Assembly (NCBI GenBank): GCA_963576725.1
Contig: OY755242.1
Coordinates: 2,931,593-2,995,592, forward strand
Source of the DNA: Azorinus chamasolen
Lineage: Eukaryota; Mollusca; Bivalvia; Cardiida; Solecurtidae
Direction: 5' to 3'
Length of the DNA: 64,000 nucleotides
The position numbers and the translations under genes are program-made. The notes beneath the pieces are model-generated. The model was not told the origin of the DNA and did not search any database. It worked only from the letters and a program-made list of their open reading frames with translations. Within the stretch, counting starts at the first letter, position 1, and each line of letters begins with the position of its first letter. This document shows positions 12,575 through 21,440 of the stretch, in pieces.

Positions 12575-13852
12575 TCACCCCTGCAGAGGAGGCTGCCTCT
12601 GGACATACAGCCTCTCTGCATTGGCATACGTTAAAGAGAGGAGGTCCTGCCATGGTAGGCCAACGACCTCCTCCAACTCTGCAGCCACCGCTCCCAGCAG
12701 GCTTGGTGTGGACCGCCGGAATCCTGGGGGGCTGAAGTATGGAGCGTCTGTCTCCAGAAGCAATCTATGCCGGTCAATGCCCCGGATTGCTTCTTGCTGG
12801 GCCATAGGCAATTTCTTGGCCATCTGGGTTACGCTCACATACGTGTTGGGGAACGCCTCTAACCAACTCTCCAAAACCCTTGCCGTTCCGGAAAAGCAAT
12901 GGAGGTGGATCAGCCGTTCCCTTCCTACTTTCGGATGAGCTTGCAGTTGAAACATCAGGCTCAGCAAAGCCTCATCCGGCACAGAGCTGGTTCCTCTGGC
13001 GTGCAGCACGAGCACGTGCTCCTTCTTTAAGAGAAAGAGCACCCTCTGCAGCTTATAGACCTGCTCCACCCATTGGTCTGGACTTTCAGTATGGTCCAGG
13101 CCAACTTCTCCCAAGGCGCTCACTCTATCTAACTCCAGCAGGTTCCCTAGGGTCTGAAACTCCTCCTCAGAAATCAACTTCTTGGGGTGGATTCCAACCG
13201 CTACAACAACTCCCTGCTGGGCCAGCCTTTCAACAGCATCCTGGTCTGGATAGGTGTCAGGGTCGCTAAACACTCCAACCACCCTATCCACTTGGACCTC
13301 GTAGGGCTCCCGGGCAGTCTGATACTGCAGAATGGATTGAAAGTCCCACGAGTCCCGCATACCAAGGTTCCTGGCCGTCCTGTCCAAATGGCAGTGGCTA
13401 TCAAATGCCTTTGGTAGCATAGGTAGCAGAGCCTGTTCCTCCTCATCAAGTTGGTACAGCTGACGAAGATCCTCTGCTTGATGACCCTCCAGCATGGACA
13501 CCAGGAGCAGCACTACTCTCCAATGTACAAGAGCAGTGACCCTGTTGCCCGACTGCCGGAGAGACATATCGCCGATAGGCTCCCGCAGGTACTGACAAAG
13601 CTCCTGCATGGCCTCTGTGGTGGCATCATCGACCTCCCAGTCACGCATTCCCCCAGAGATGTCCAAGTAGCGAACCATATCTCTGAGAGAAGCCTTCTGG
13701 CCCATTAACCAACGGGTGACTAATTTCAGGGCACCGATTCGTCTATTGACAATGTCCTCGCCCTTAACTGCTGGCTGGAATACTGCCGGAAGATGCCGAG
13801 CAAAAGCATGTGACCTTGTCAGCTCTGCCGCACAGCCTTGCACCAAACAAGA
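12575..13852 (-). CDS. TatD-family metal-dependent nuclease ORF (ORF4) of the Gypsy element
   Basis: About 423 residues. From residue ~147 to the end it is a complete TatD-type TIM-barrel hydrolase (PF01026-like). The six expected metal ligands are in place, counting from the TTG at 13846: H151 and H153 in FDSHCHLDR, E247 in ALGEVGLDH, H282 in LVLHARG, H316 in IHLHCFSG, and D367 in LLLETDAPYF. TatD enzymes are metal-dependent DNA/RNA exonucleases. The first ~145 residues are helical-looking and unassigned. The reading frame has no ATG near its beginning. It follows the upstream basic ORF in the same frame after one TAG at 13853-13855, so it is made by readthrough, is fused in intact copies, or starts at an internal Met (residue 48). 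Intact ligands argue for selection on activity. Confidence 0.88.
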   Translation of the reverse strand, partial: SCLVQGCAAELTRSHAFARHLPAVFQPAVKGEDIVNRRIGALKLVTRWLMGQKASLRDMVRYLDISGGMRDWEVDDATTEAMQELCQYLREPIGDMSLRQSGNRVTALVHWRVVLLLVSMLEGHQAEDLRQLYQLDEEEQALLPMLPKAFDSHCHLDRTARNLGMRDSWDFQSILQYQTAREPYEVQVDRVVGVFSDPDTYPDQDAVERLAQQGVVVAVGIHPKKLISEEEFQTLGNLLELDRVSALGEVGLDHTESPDQWVEQVYKLQRVLFLLKKEHVLVLHARGTSSVPDEALLSLMFQLQAHPKVGRERLIHLHCFSGTARVLESWLEAFPNTYVSVTQMAKKLPMAQQEAIRGIDRHRLLLETDAPYFSPPGFRRSTPSLLGAVAAELEEVVGLPWQDLLSLTYANAERLYVQRQPPLQG

Positions 13853-14794
13853 CTACTTCCGCCTCTTGGCATGGTGATCCCTGGTGGAAGCCTCCCTTGT
13901 CTGAGTACTGGGAATGTCATGCGAACTACCGGTCGCTGACCAAGGCTTGACCGGACTCACAGGCTTGGTGGCCGTAGATGATCTTGGAGGCGTGGAGGGC
14001 GCTAAGAGTCGGGCCTCTTCGTCCGACGACACTTGCCCCACCTCCATCTCCTCTTCACCTTTCGTTAGGCTAAGGGAAGGGCTGGATGCCCCCTTCCCCA
14101 TATCCACCTTCACTCTGGGGAGATTTGGGTTTGAGACCAATCTATAGTCTTTGCTTGGTTCCCTAGCCTCCCCCGATTGGGGTTTTTTCTTTGGTGGCTC
14201 CCCTAGCGGAAATATCGAGCTAGAGATCCACCTCCTGCTGTGGTACTGGAGGACATCCAACTCCTTGGCCAACGTCCTTAGCCAGGCAACTTTGTTCTGG
14301 GCCCGGGCGACACCGGCCTGCCCCAGCAAAACAGCCATGCTGGAGTTCTTCTCTCCAGCAGCGCAAACTTTCTCAGACAGTGTCCTTGGATGCATAAGTT
14401 TGCCCTTTTTGGTCAACCTTCTTGCTCCATTGAGAATGTCTCCACACCCTCCTGAGTCCCTTCGCTGATCACCCGAAGGGTTGTTCCTCCTGTAGTGAGG
14501 CGACAAAGACCTCTCCCTTCTTCTTTCCGGAGAATGTCGAGATCCTCGCCCTCTATTTCCGGACGAAGCCTTGCCTCGGTTTCTCCTCTGATCAACAGGA
14601 GAACTCCTTCGCTCCCTTCCCTTTTCCTCAAACCTAGCAGAACTCCGGTCCATTGAGGATCCCGGAGACCGCCTCTGAGAGTTGGTTGGGTTCTCTCCCC
14701 GCTCGCGTGCCGGGGGCCTCCGTCCACCCTTGGCCTCGTCTGATGGGGGCCGTTTACCTCCTCCTTGATCAGGAGGCTTATCTGAGTCTGACAT
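13853..14794 (-). CDS. Basic RS/RG-rich ORF (ORF3) of the Gypsy element
   Basis: I place the start at the ATG at 14794 (MSDSDKPP) because CTTTGTCTTTTCCAG, a strong 3' splice site, directly precedes it. The open frame itself extends to 14848. The ~313-residue product has a disordered N-terminal half rich in Arg, Ser, Gly and Pro, with repeated RR/RS/RG words. A compact helical segment follows at roughly 150-210 of the product, then a Ser/Pro/Glu-rich tail ending in KRRK. No known domain is recognised. The basic half suggests RNA binding. After its TAG stop the same frame continues into the TatD ORF, so the two may form one long protein in functional copies. It overlaps the end of the integrase ORF when read from 14848. 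Confidence 0.7.
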   Translation of the reverse strand: MSDSDKPPDQGGGKRPPSDEAKGGRRPPARERGENPTNSQRRSPGSSMDRSSARFEEKGRERRSSPVDQRRNRGKASSGNRGRGSRHSPERRRERSLSPHYRRNNPSGDQRRDSGGCGDILNGARRLTKKGKLMHPRTLSEKVCAAGEKNSSMAVLLGQAGVARAQNKVAWLRTLAKELDVLQYHSRRWISSSIFPLGEPPKKKPQSGEAREPSKDYRLVSNPNLPRVKVDMGKGASSPSLSLTKGEEEMEVGQVSSDEEARLLAPSTPPRSSTATKPVSPVKPWSATGSSHDIPSTQTREASTRDHHAKRRK

Positions 14795-14815
14795 CTGGAA
14801 AAGACAAAGAGAACC
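14795..14815 (-). promoter_or_regulatory. Candidate 3' splice site for the ORF3/TatD message
   Basis: In element orientation GGTTCTCTTTGTCTTTTCCAG is immediately followed by the ORF3 ATG. The pyrimidine tract and CAG fit a spliceosomal acceptor. By analogy with the env message of retroviruses and errantiviruses, a spliced subgenomic RNA would deliver the downstream ORFs. A possible donor, GAG|GTAGGT, lies in the 5' LTR near 21069. This is inference without transcript data. Confidence 0.5.
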
Positions 14816-14828
14816 ACATATAAGTTTC

Positions 14829-16973
14829 TTAACTCTTGTCCTGATCAAACAGAGTTCTGACTCTGTTTTTACAGTCTGGGCACCTATACTTCTGGATATC
14901 TACCGCATCTGTAGGGGTTATATCTACGCATGCACCATGGTACCATTCAGTACAATGATCACACTGTATCATGAAACGCCCCTGCCAAGGTTGCTGACAG
15001 AGGCAATAGACTCTATCATCACCTTGAACGGTAGTTTCTGTTTTGTTCGGACTGCTTTGCCAATGCTTAATCCACTGTGGGAGTGTGTCATCATGACAGA
15101 GCTTTACCCTGTCATGGTTAACCACAAACACAGCATTCCTCAACTTGACTCTAAAAAGGGAATCTGACAATTTGGATATAATGACAGCTGGACCCTTCCA
15201 AGGGGAGCACAGCTTTTTACATTTACCCTTGAGGACCGCAGTGTCCAGCAAGTACACCACATCACCTACCTGATAGTTCCTAATAAGCACGCGCAGGTCA
15301 TAATTTCGCTTCATTCTTTCAGAAGTTGTTTTCATGACTCGGCGTGCAGCCTCATGGGCTTGTTGCATTTTTGCTGCAAGTCTACCAGGATAACTCTCTG
15401 GAGCTGCTGGCGTCTGGCTTGAAATCGGAAACATTAAGTCAGCAGGCATATTCACCTCCCTCCCTAACATTAGCATATTGGCAGTGTGTCCGGTCATTCG
15501 ATTTACGGAGGACCGGAGGGCACCGGCGATCTGCTGTAAGTACAAATCCCAATGATTCTGCGACTTGCCAATAAAACAGCGAACAGCGTCCATCAGAGTA
15601 CTATTGTACCTTTCAACCTGGCCATTGGCTGAGGGTCTATATGGTGTTGTGCGGGCCTTGTGGATATGCAGAACCTTACAAAGTTCCATAAAGAGCTTAG
15701 AGTCAAAATTGCGCCCCTGGTCTGAAAATACCTGAAATGGCATTCCGAACCTGGAGAAGAACTGGTCAACCGCTGCTTGGGCAGTTTCCTCTGCTGTCTG
15801 GTTTGGCAGAGGAATACATTCCACCCACTTGGTAAACTGGTCCACCATCATAAGCACATATTCATTACCTCTAGTAGACCTAGGTAAGGGTCCAAGAAAG
15901 TCGATATGTACTCTTTCCATGGGTGCCCCAGCCTGATATTCGATCATTGGACGTTTACCATGCCTGGCCGATTTCTTGTTCTGATTACAAGAAGAACAGC
16001 CCAACACATGGTTAGTAATATCCGCAGACATCCCATACCAGGCATACTTTTCTTTCATCCTTTCCTTGGTTCTCTGTACACCCTGATGCCCGACTGAAGG
16101 AAGGTTATGGTTCAAATATAAAGCCTTTGCCCTGAGTACCCTTGGTAAAACCAAGCGCTTATCCCCGGATTTTGGCTCATCCATATACAGAACCCCTTCA
16201 ATCAGTGACAAACGATTCCTGTTCAACCAGTAGAATTTGGCTGCTGGGCTCGTTCTAAAGAGACTACCCTCACTGGGCTCCTCTTTAGATTCTAACCAGG
16301 ATAAAACTGGTGACAGGTCAACATCGCTATGTTGCGATGATACCAGGTCTTCAATAACAAATCCCCAGCTTTTTGCCACAGGATTTGAATTATTCTCTGC
16401 AGGTTTCGTAGACTCTGCCGTCATGGTTGGATCAACGACGGTTTCCCCAGACGATGAGGGCTGAATGTCACGCCTTACTTTGGTGGCCTCCTGCTTCGCC
16501 GCCCGTCGTGTTACCACATTCACACTTACCACCTCATCTCCTGGTTCAGAGTCCTGCTCCCATGGTATGTCTTCTAGAATTTCTTCTAGCAAACTAACCT
16601 CTTGTTGAGCTACCGGCTCCCCCGGATCCCACACCTTCTGGACCTGTGGGTCCGACTCAGTTGTCCTGAAGATCGAGTCCTCTGCGAGTTGACAACCGGT
16701 AGTTGCACCTTCCGGCTTGCCACCGTCACAAGACTGGTATGATTCCATTCCGTCTAATTCCCCGTAGATTTCTTGCAGATCCGCCTTAACTTCCAGGGCC
16801 GTCTTACATTCCAGACCAGCTGGAATCCTAGACTTGGTCGTCAATGGCACTGCGTCATCTACCTCTTCCAGGAAGGGTGCCCACTGCATGTGGGCTCGTT
16901 CACAATATTTACACCCGCCGCATGGCAACTCCTTTAATCGCACACCCTCTTGGTAAGCAAGACACTTGTCACT
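14829..16973 (-). CDS. Gypsy integrase with C-terminal PHD finger
   Basis: The frame is the continuation of RT-RNase H after one TAA. The first ATG is at 16943 (704 residues from there). From the N-terminus: a short Cys cluster (CGGCKYC); an acidic linker; an HHCC zinc module with H279, H286, C316 and C319; and the integrase core with D348 (VHIDFLGP), D408 (FSDQGRNF) and E444 (NGQVERYN), which gives the DD35E spacing. A GPY/F-like segment around KGPAVIIS follows. The last ~60 residues (from about 645) carry a C4HC3 PHD finger: YCLC, then IQCDHC, EWYHGAC and YRCPDC. The tryptophan before YH is the aromatic-cage position of H3K4me3-reading PHD fingers of the PHF2/PHF8 kind. Integrase would insert the cDNA, and the finger may guide target choice. 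Confidence 0.93.
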   Translation of the reverse strand, partial: SDKCLAYQEGVRLKELPCGGCKYCERAHMQWAPFLEEVDDAVPLTTKSRIPAGLECKTALEVKADLQEIYGELDGMESYQSCDGGKPEGATTGCQLAEDSIFRTTESDPQVQKVWDPGEPVAQQEVSLLEEILEDIPWEQDSEPGDEVVSVNVVTRRAAKQEATKVRRDIQPSSSGETVVDPTMTAESTKPAENNSNPVAKSWGFVIEDLVSSQHSDVDLSPVLSWLESKEEPSEGSLFRTSPAAKFYWLNRNRLSLIEGVLYMDEPKSGDKRLVLPRVLRAKALYLNHNLPSVGHQGVQRTKERMKEKYAWYGMSADITNHVLGCSSCNQNKKSARHGKRPMIEYQAGAPMERVHIDFLGPLPRSTRGNEYVLMMVDQFTKWVECIPLPNQTAEETAQAAVDQFFSRFGMPFQVFSDQGRNFDSKLFMELCKVLHIHKARTTPYRPSANGQVERYNSTLMDAVRCFIGKSQNHWDLYLQQIAGALRSSVNRMTGHTANMLMLGREVNMPADLMFPISSQTPAAPESYPGRLAAKMQQAHEAARRVMKTTSERMKRNYDLRVLIRNYQVGDVVYLLDTAVLKGKCKKLCSPWKGPAVIISKLSDSLFRVKLRNAVFVVNHDRVKLCHDDTLPQWIKHWQSSPNKTETTVQGDDRVYCLCQQPWQGRFMIQCDHCTEWYHGACVDITPTDAVDIQKYRCPDCKNRVRTLFDQDKS

Positions 16974-19370
16974 TTAGAGTAACCGGGACAGTGCATCTGC
17001 ATTACCATGGTCACGACCCGCACGATACTTAAGTATCATGTTATATTGAGACAGCTCTTCCAACCATCTCGCCAGTTGCCCCTGCGGCTCACGGAACTTT
17101 GTCAACCATCTCAAGCTCGAGTGGTCGGTACGTACAACAAATGGTCTACCTAGCAAATAGTGACGGTACTGTCTAGTAAACCGCACTACCGCTAGCAACT
17201 CTTTACGTGTAACACAATACCTGCGTTGCTCCTTAGTCAAAGCATAACTTCCGTATGCAATGACTCTTTCCTCCCCATCCTGTACCTGGTACAAGACTGC
17301 CCCGATAGCAAAGTCGGAAGCATCTGTATCCAACACAAAGGGATCTGTTGCATTAGGAAACGCAAGTACTGGCGGGTTTACCAATGCCTCCTTCAAGGTG
17401 CGGAAAGCATTGACCTGATCTTCAGTCCAGACAAAATTATTCTTGCCTGTAACCGCATAAAGAGGTGTGGCAATTCTAGAGAAGTCTTTAATAAAACCTC
17501 TGTGATAGTTCGCCAGCCCCATAAATCTCTCTACCTGCTTCGAATCAGTCGGTTCGGACCAATCCCTCACCACCTGAATATCATCATCTGTCATCTTGAC
17601 AAAGTCCTGGCCTACCTTCCTCCCTAGGAACTCAACCTCCTTTTGAAACAAGGAGCATTTCCTAGGTTTTAGCTTTAACCCATAATGACGAAATCGTTGT
17701 AGGGCTTCTCTCAAGTTAAGCAGGTGCTCTGCGAAACTTCTACCCAGCACTATGATATCGTCCAAGAAGGCCAGGACTGTTTTCCAAGTCAGTCCCCTCA
17801 GGATCAAGTTCATGGCTCTAGCAAATGTGGCTGGGGCTCCGCATAAGCCGAAACCCATCCGCACATGCTCGTACAAACCATATCTTGTAATAAAGGCCGT
17901 CTTTTTACGGTCTTCCTCCTTGACCTTTAACTGCCAATAAGCTGAATTGGCGTCTAACTTGGAAAACCAGACACTGCCTGCTACAGTGTCTAAACAGTCA
18001 TCTATCAATGGTAGTGGGTACACATCCTTGACCGTCTTTTCATTTAAAGCACGATAATCAATGCACCATCTAACACTACCATCCCTCTTCTTAATCAACA
18101 CAGGAGCTGAAGCCCAATCAGAGACTGATTCTTGAATGACTCCAGCCTCCAACATTTTCTTCAAATGAGCTTCCTCCTCACCAGCAAAGCACGCCGGAGT
18201 TCTACGCATCCGCTGCTTTACTGGTTTCGCGTCCCCTGTTTCGATGACATGCTCCATTGCATTGAAGCTGCCCAAGTCGAAGTCATCTTTGGCAAAAACA
18301 TCTTGGAATTCAATCAGCAATTGCGCTAATTGGATCCTTTCGTCCTCCTGCAATTGACTGGAGGCTTCTGCATAAAGTTGCCGCAGATGCTCTGGTATAC
18401 CTTCTTGGTGTTGATCTTCAACTGTTTCGGTTTTTGACACTTCCCTTGCCCAAATAGACTCGGGTTCTTCGGCGTCCTCCAAAACAGTCTCTATTGGAAA
18501 CGCAAGTCCAATCTCCTTACCCTTAGTGACTAACCGGTATCTATCACTAGGGTTTATGAGACAGACGTATGGATCCGACCCTTCTTTTCTTAGCACCTTT
18601 GGCATCCAGAACTGAGAAAGACTCCTGGGCTCTATGACATAGTCAGGCAATGGCTGACTAAGACTACACCTAACTTTAGCAACCGAATGAGGGGGAATAA
18701 CCCGTCTTTTAGAAACAGTAACCCTAGCCACTGAGGGGTTAGACCCTCCAGACCCGATGTTTAGTAGGAGCTCCATGCCATCAAATAGTAGGACCCCCCT
18801 ACCCATATCCAGAACAGCCTTCTTATCCCTGAGAATATCAAACCCTAAGAGCATCTGCTGTTCAATTGGAGCTACATATACTTCCTCTCGGTACCACTGA
18901 TGCCCTATTTTTAGCTTCAGTGGCCCTGCCACAAACCCGCACATGGACATTTCCCTGCCTGCAGCCATCAACTTTACCTTCCTGAGAACAGGGGGCTTAT
19001 TGTTTAATGACTGGTAGACTTTATCAGAAATAATAGTCACTTGGGCAGCTGTATCAACTACTGCTGTTACGGGTCTATTACCCACTTGGACTCCAATTGT
19101 TAGCTGAGAGTCTGACGAGACTTGGCATACAACCACAGGTCTGTCCTCCACCGGTGACTGTTCATTCCCCTGCACCTTTTTGTCATTTGGACAAGAAGGT
19201 CCAGTCTCAGGGAATTTAGCGGCCATTCGAGACCTCTTGGGCAAGGTCTCTAATTTCTTTCGGGACGACGATCGGCCTGACTCCCCGTCCCCCTGCCTTT
19301 TGGCTGCTGACCCTTCAAAGTGGGACAGTCCCTTTTGAAATGTCCCTTCTGGCCACACTCATAACAAGCT
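16974..19370 (-). CDS. Gypsy pol: aspartic protease, reverse transcriptase, RNase H
   Basis: 794 residues from the ATG at 19358, in the -1 frame relative to gag with ~109 bp of overlap, so a -1 frameshift is the likely route of expression. Protease: VVDTAAQVTIIS with D102 as the catalytic Asp. RT: WCIDYRALNEKT around 431-442, YPLPLID at 447, SKLDANSAYWQL near 466, and the catalytic box FLDDII at 531-536 (F where many Gypsy RTs have Y). RNase H: LDTDASDFAIGAVL with D677, RKELLAVV, and TDHSSLRWL. The frame ends at a TAA at 16974-16976 directly after the ADALSRLL tail and continues open into integrase. I find no readthrough signal of known type next to it. Confidence 0.93.
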
Positions 19371-20674
19371 CCCTTAACCTGGTGAGTAGATAGACGTTGC
19401 TGGCTTTGAAAGGTCTTAACTAATCTTTCTTCAAGATCGCGCAGCGCCTTCTTGAAATCCTCCCCCTCAGAGAAGGAAGAAGTCTTTTCCCCCTGTACGG
19501 CATAGACCTTTTCCTCTTCGTTTTGACGTCGGGAAGCTTTCGGCGTCTTGCCATACATCGCCGAGTGCACCTGCTGGTACTTCCTGACGAGCTGTATAGC
19601 TTCTTGTACAGTACCGGGTTCTTGCATACAGACATGGTGGCCTGCCTCCCGGTCTACTAACCCCTGGCAGAATCTGCTAATAATCTGCCTGTTGACAAAA
19701 TCTTCAGGCAGCTTCTTAAAAGCTCTGCCCCCGAGTGTGAGCAATCTGTCTGCCCATTCGTCTAGGGTTTCAACTTGGGTCTGCACTGACTGCTGGAACC
19801 GCACTTGTGCAGCTTCCGCCAGTTCATGCTGCCCATATCTAGCTTCTAGCTTATCCATTAATGTGGAATAGCTAAGCGATCCATCTCGCTCGCACAGCAA
19901 CACATGGTACTCGGCGGCTTTGCCAGTCAAGCACCACGTGAGCACATTCAGGCATTCGCCTTCTGTCCACTCCGCTACATTGGCGAATCTGGTGAACTTC
20001 AGACGAAATGCTTCCCAGCTACTCTTCCCGTCAAAACTTAAATTCTTTGGCAAGGACTTAATAATGTCCTGCTGCCGACTAAAGCTTGACATTGATCGAC
20101 CACCATACGACTGGTCAGACCGTTCGGTAGAGGGTTCCCTGAATCGCAATTTCCTCTTTGGCGTTGATGTCCAAATCGGATCTGCAACTTTTTTCGTCGT
20201 AAAATCCGCTGGCGACTTTAGCACCAGCGGTGGACGAGGGTCCTTCACCGCAGTGGTAATTGGGCTGGTGATATCCCGCTTTTGTTCAAGAACACGTGAA
20301 GCCGCATGTACTACCTTGAGTACCTCAGGCCAACACGAAAAATCTTTTTCATCATGGATATTTCGTCCACCGGTGACGGGCTCATCCTCCCCAGACGAAT
20401 CACCTGACTCATAGGGCCCTCTCAGGGTGCGGTTCGACTCAAAATCAATCATCGAGACAACCTCCTGAGAGAGTTTTCTTCTAGTCAGGGCCTCAAGAAT
20501 TTCCAGGGTTATATTCCCTGAGTTCTCCCTGACAGCAATAATTGTCCTAGCAAGCTTTGATTTGATGCCAGGAATCCGCTGCAATTCCAACTCTGTAGCA
20601 AAATTAATTGCTACAGAGCGGGTTCGTATTGGTAGCTCAGCCGCCTCTACATTGTTTTCACCTCCCTCGGCCAT
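19250..20674 (-). CDS. Gypsy Gag polyprotein
   Basis: 474 residues from the ATG at 20674. The N-terminal region (about 25-75) has a helix-hairpin-helix look: LQRIPGIKSKLARTIIAVRE followed by GNITLEILEALTRR, which resembles ComEA-type DNA-binding hairpins and is unusual for Gag. The middle (about 200-380) has the helical Gag capsid signature of Gypsy elements (WEAFRLKFTRFANVAEW, then a WADRLLTLGGRAF segment). Near the C-terminus is a CCHC zinc knuckle, CYECGQKGHFKRDC, followed by a basic tail. It would assemble the virus-like particle and bind the RNA. The frame ends at a TAG at 19250, after pol has opened in the -1 frame. Confidence 0.9.
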   Translation of the reverse strand: MAEGGENNVEAAELPIRTRSVAINFATELELQRIPGIKSKLARTIIAVRENSGNITLEILEALTRRKLSQEVVSMIDFESNRTLRGPYESGDSSGEDEPVTGGRNIHDEKDFSCWPEVLKVVHAASRVLEQKRDITSPITTAVKDPRPPLVLKSPADFTTKKVADPIWTSTPKRKLRFREPSTERSDQSYGGRSMSSFSRQQDIIKSLPKNLSFDGKSSWEAFRLKFTRFANVAEWTEGECLNVLTWCLTGKAAEYHVLLCERDGSLSYSTLMDKLEARYGQHELAEAAQVRFQQSVQTQVETLDEWADRLLTLGGRAFKKLPEDFVNRQIISRFCQGLVDREAGHHVCMQEPGTVQEAIQLVRKYQQVHSAMYGKTPKASRRQNEEEKVYAVQGEKTSSFSEGEDFKKALRDLEERLVKTFQSQQRLSTHQVKGACYECGQKGHFKRDCPTLKGQQPKGRGTGSQADRRPERN

Positions 20675-21024
20675 TACAAAATCTGGTTATTCTGCATATA
20701 AAATGCTCCAGAATCGTATAGACCCACTGTTTATTTCAAACAGAAGTCACGTGACCTGCAGGGAGATGCGAAACTGATGCGGATTAGAAAACTGGTTCTA
20801 ATCCGACCAATTCCGGTTATATTCTCAATGTATAGTCGCTAATCCTTTCACATCCACAAAGAATACTAAAACAATATATCACATGGTAGCGTACTACGGT
20901 TCCGATCGACGAAGTCAAAACGAAACCGTAATTATACCCCACCCACAGCTTAGCCGAAGGCGGAGTTTACAAACAAATATATCGATAACCAGCGGAGTTT
21001 TTTATCAACAACCGCTGCCACCAA
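20675..21024 (-). other. Gypsy 5' leader with primer-binding site candidate
   Basis: This is the ~350-bp untranslated leader between the 5' LTR and gag. Just inside the LTR, element-sense TTGGTGGCAGCGGTTG begins with TGG one base after the LTR, as expected for pairing with a tRNA 3' CCA end. I could not match it securely to a particular tRNA. The rest may carry packaging signals, but nothing specific can be seen. Confidence 0.65.
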
Positions 21025-21235
21025 TGTTGTAACTACACTACAAATGCAATGCACTACAATTAAACCTACCTCTGGTTTGGATCCAGATAGGTCCTCGAGT
21101 TTTCTGGTCTTTTTGTGCTCTCTCTTCAATATGGCGTCTTTCCTTTCTCCCGCCTCTTTCCAAAGACCCCGCGGAAGTGGGGTTTCCTCCGGTCCCGCAC
21201 GACCGGGTTATGGCTAAAACCCGGCCGTCACCACA
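21025..21235 (-). repeat. 5' LTR of the Gypsy element
   Basis: 211 bp, TG...CA in element orientation, and the partner of 12231-12441. It should drive transcription of the element. No TATA box is evident. The word CAGAGGTAGGT near 21064-21074 is a candidate splice donor for the ORF3 message. GTTT follows at 21236-21239, completing the target duplication. Confidence 0.95.
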
Positions 21236-21440
21236 GTTTGCACTATAAAATTGTTTCTATTGAAAACTGACCAACCCTGGGGTGGGGCCTATTTTGACAA
21301 CATGGACATAATTTATATAACTTTTGTAGAGGATCGGAAAATGGTGCTATGAGTCAAATATGAAAGCTGAGAACCCTGTAGATTCAGAAAAGAAGATTTT
21401 CAAAGTTTGCACTATACGTTTGTATAGACAAGAGGGCCAT
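21236..21440. repeat. Right part of the dispersed repeat split by the Gypsy element
   Basis: It begins with the GTTT target duplication and continues GCACTATAAAATTG, then two related ~150-bp segments. The second, ending in TTTTCAAAGTTTGCACTATA near 21410, is an intact version of the Gypsy target site. Confidence 0.65.

Larger units (their letters stand above)
12231..21235 (-). mobile_element. Ty3/Gypsy-type LTR retrotransposon with PHD and TatD modules
   Basis: A complete ~9.0-kb element lies in reverse orientation. It has 211-bp LTRs with TG...CA ends, a primer-binding site candidate next to the 5' LTR, a purine tract next to the 3' LTR, and a 4-bp GTTT target duplication (12227-12230 and 21236-21239). 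The order in element direction is gag, protease-RT-RNase H, integrase with a PHD finger, a basic RS/RG-rich ORF, then a TatD-like nuclease ORF. RNase H precedes integrase, as in Ty3/Gypsy. Only two LTR differences were seen, so the insertion is recent. Two in-frame stops separate adjacent modules and may be natural or decay. The TatD and PHD modules are not part of the standard Gypsy gene set. Confidence 0.92.

Noticed and set aside
12498..14468. Several + strand ORFs of 76-146 codons across the ORF3/TatD region
   Set aside because: They are antisense shadows of the - strand retrotransposon genes, whose motifs are clear.
19250..19358. Specific -1 slippery heptamer in the gag-pol overlap
   Set aside because: The frame relation is -1, but no clean X XXY YYZ heptamer in the gag phase was found by eye, so no site is claimed.
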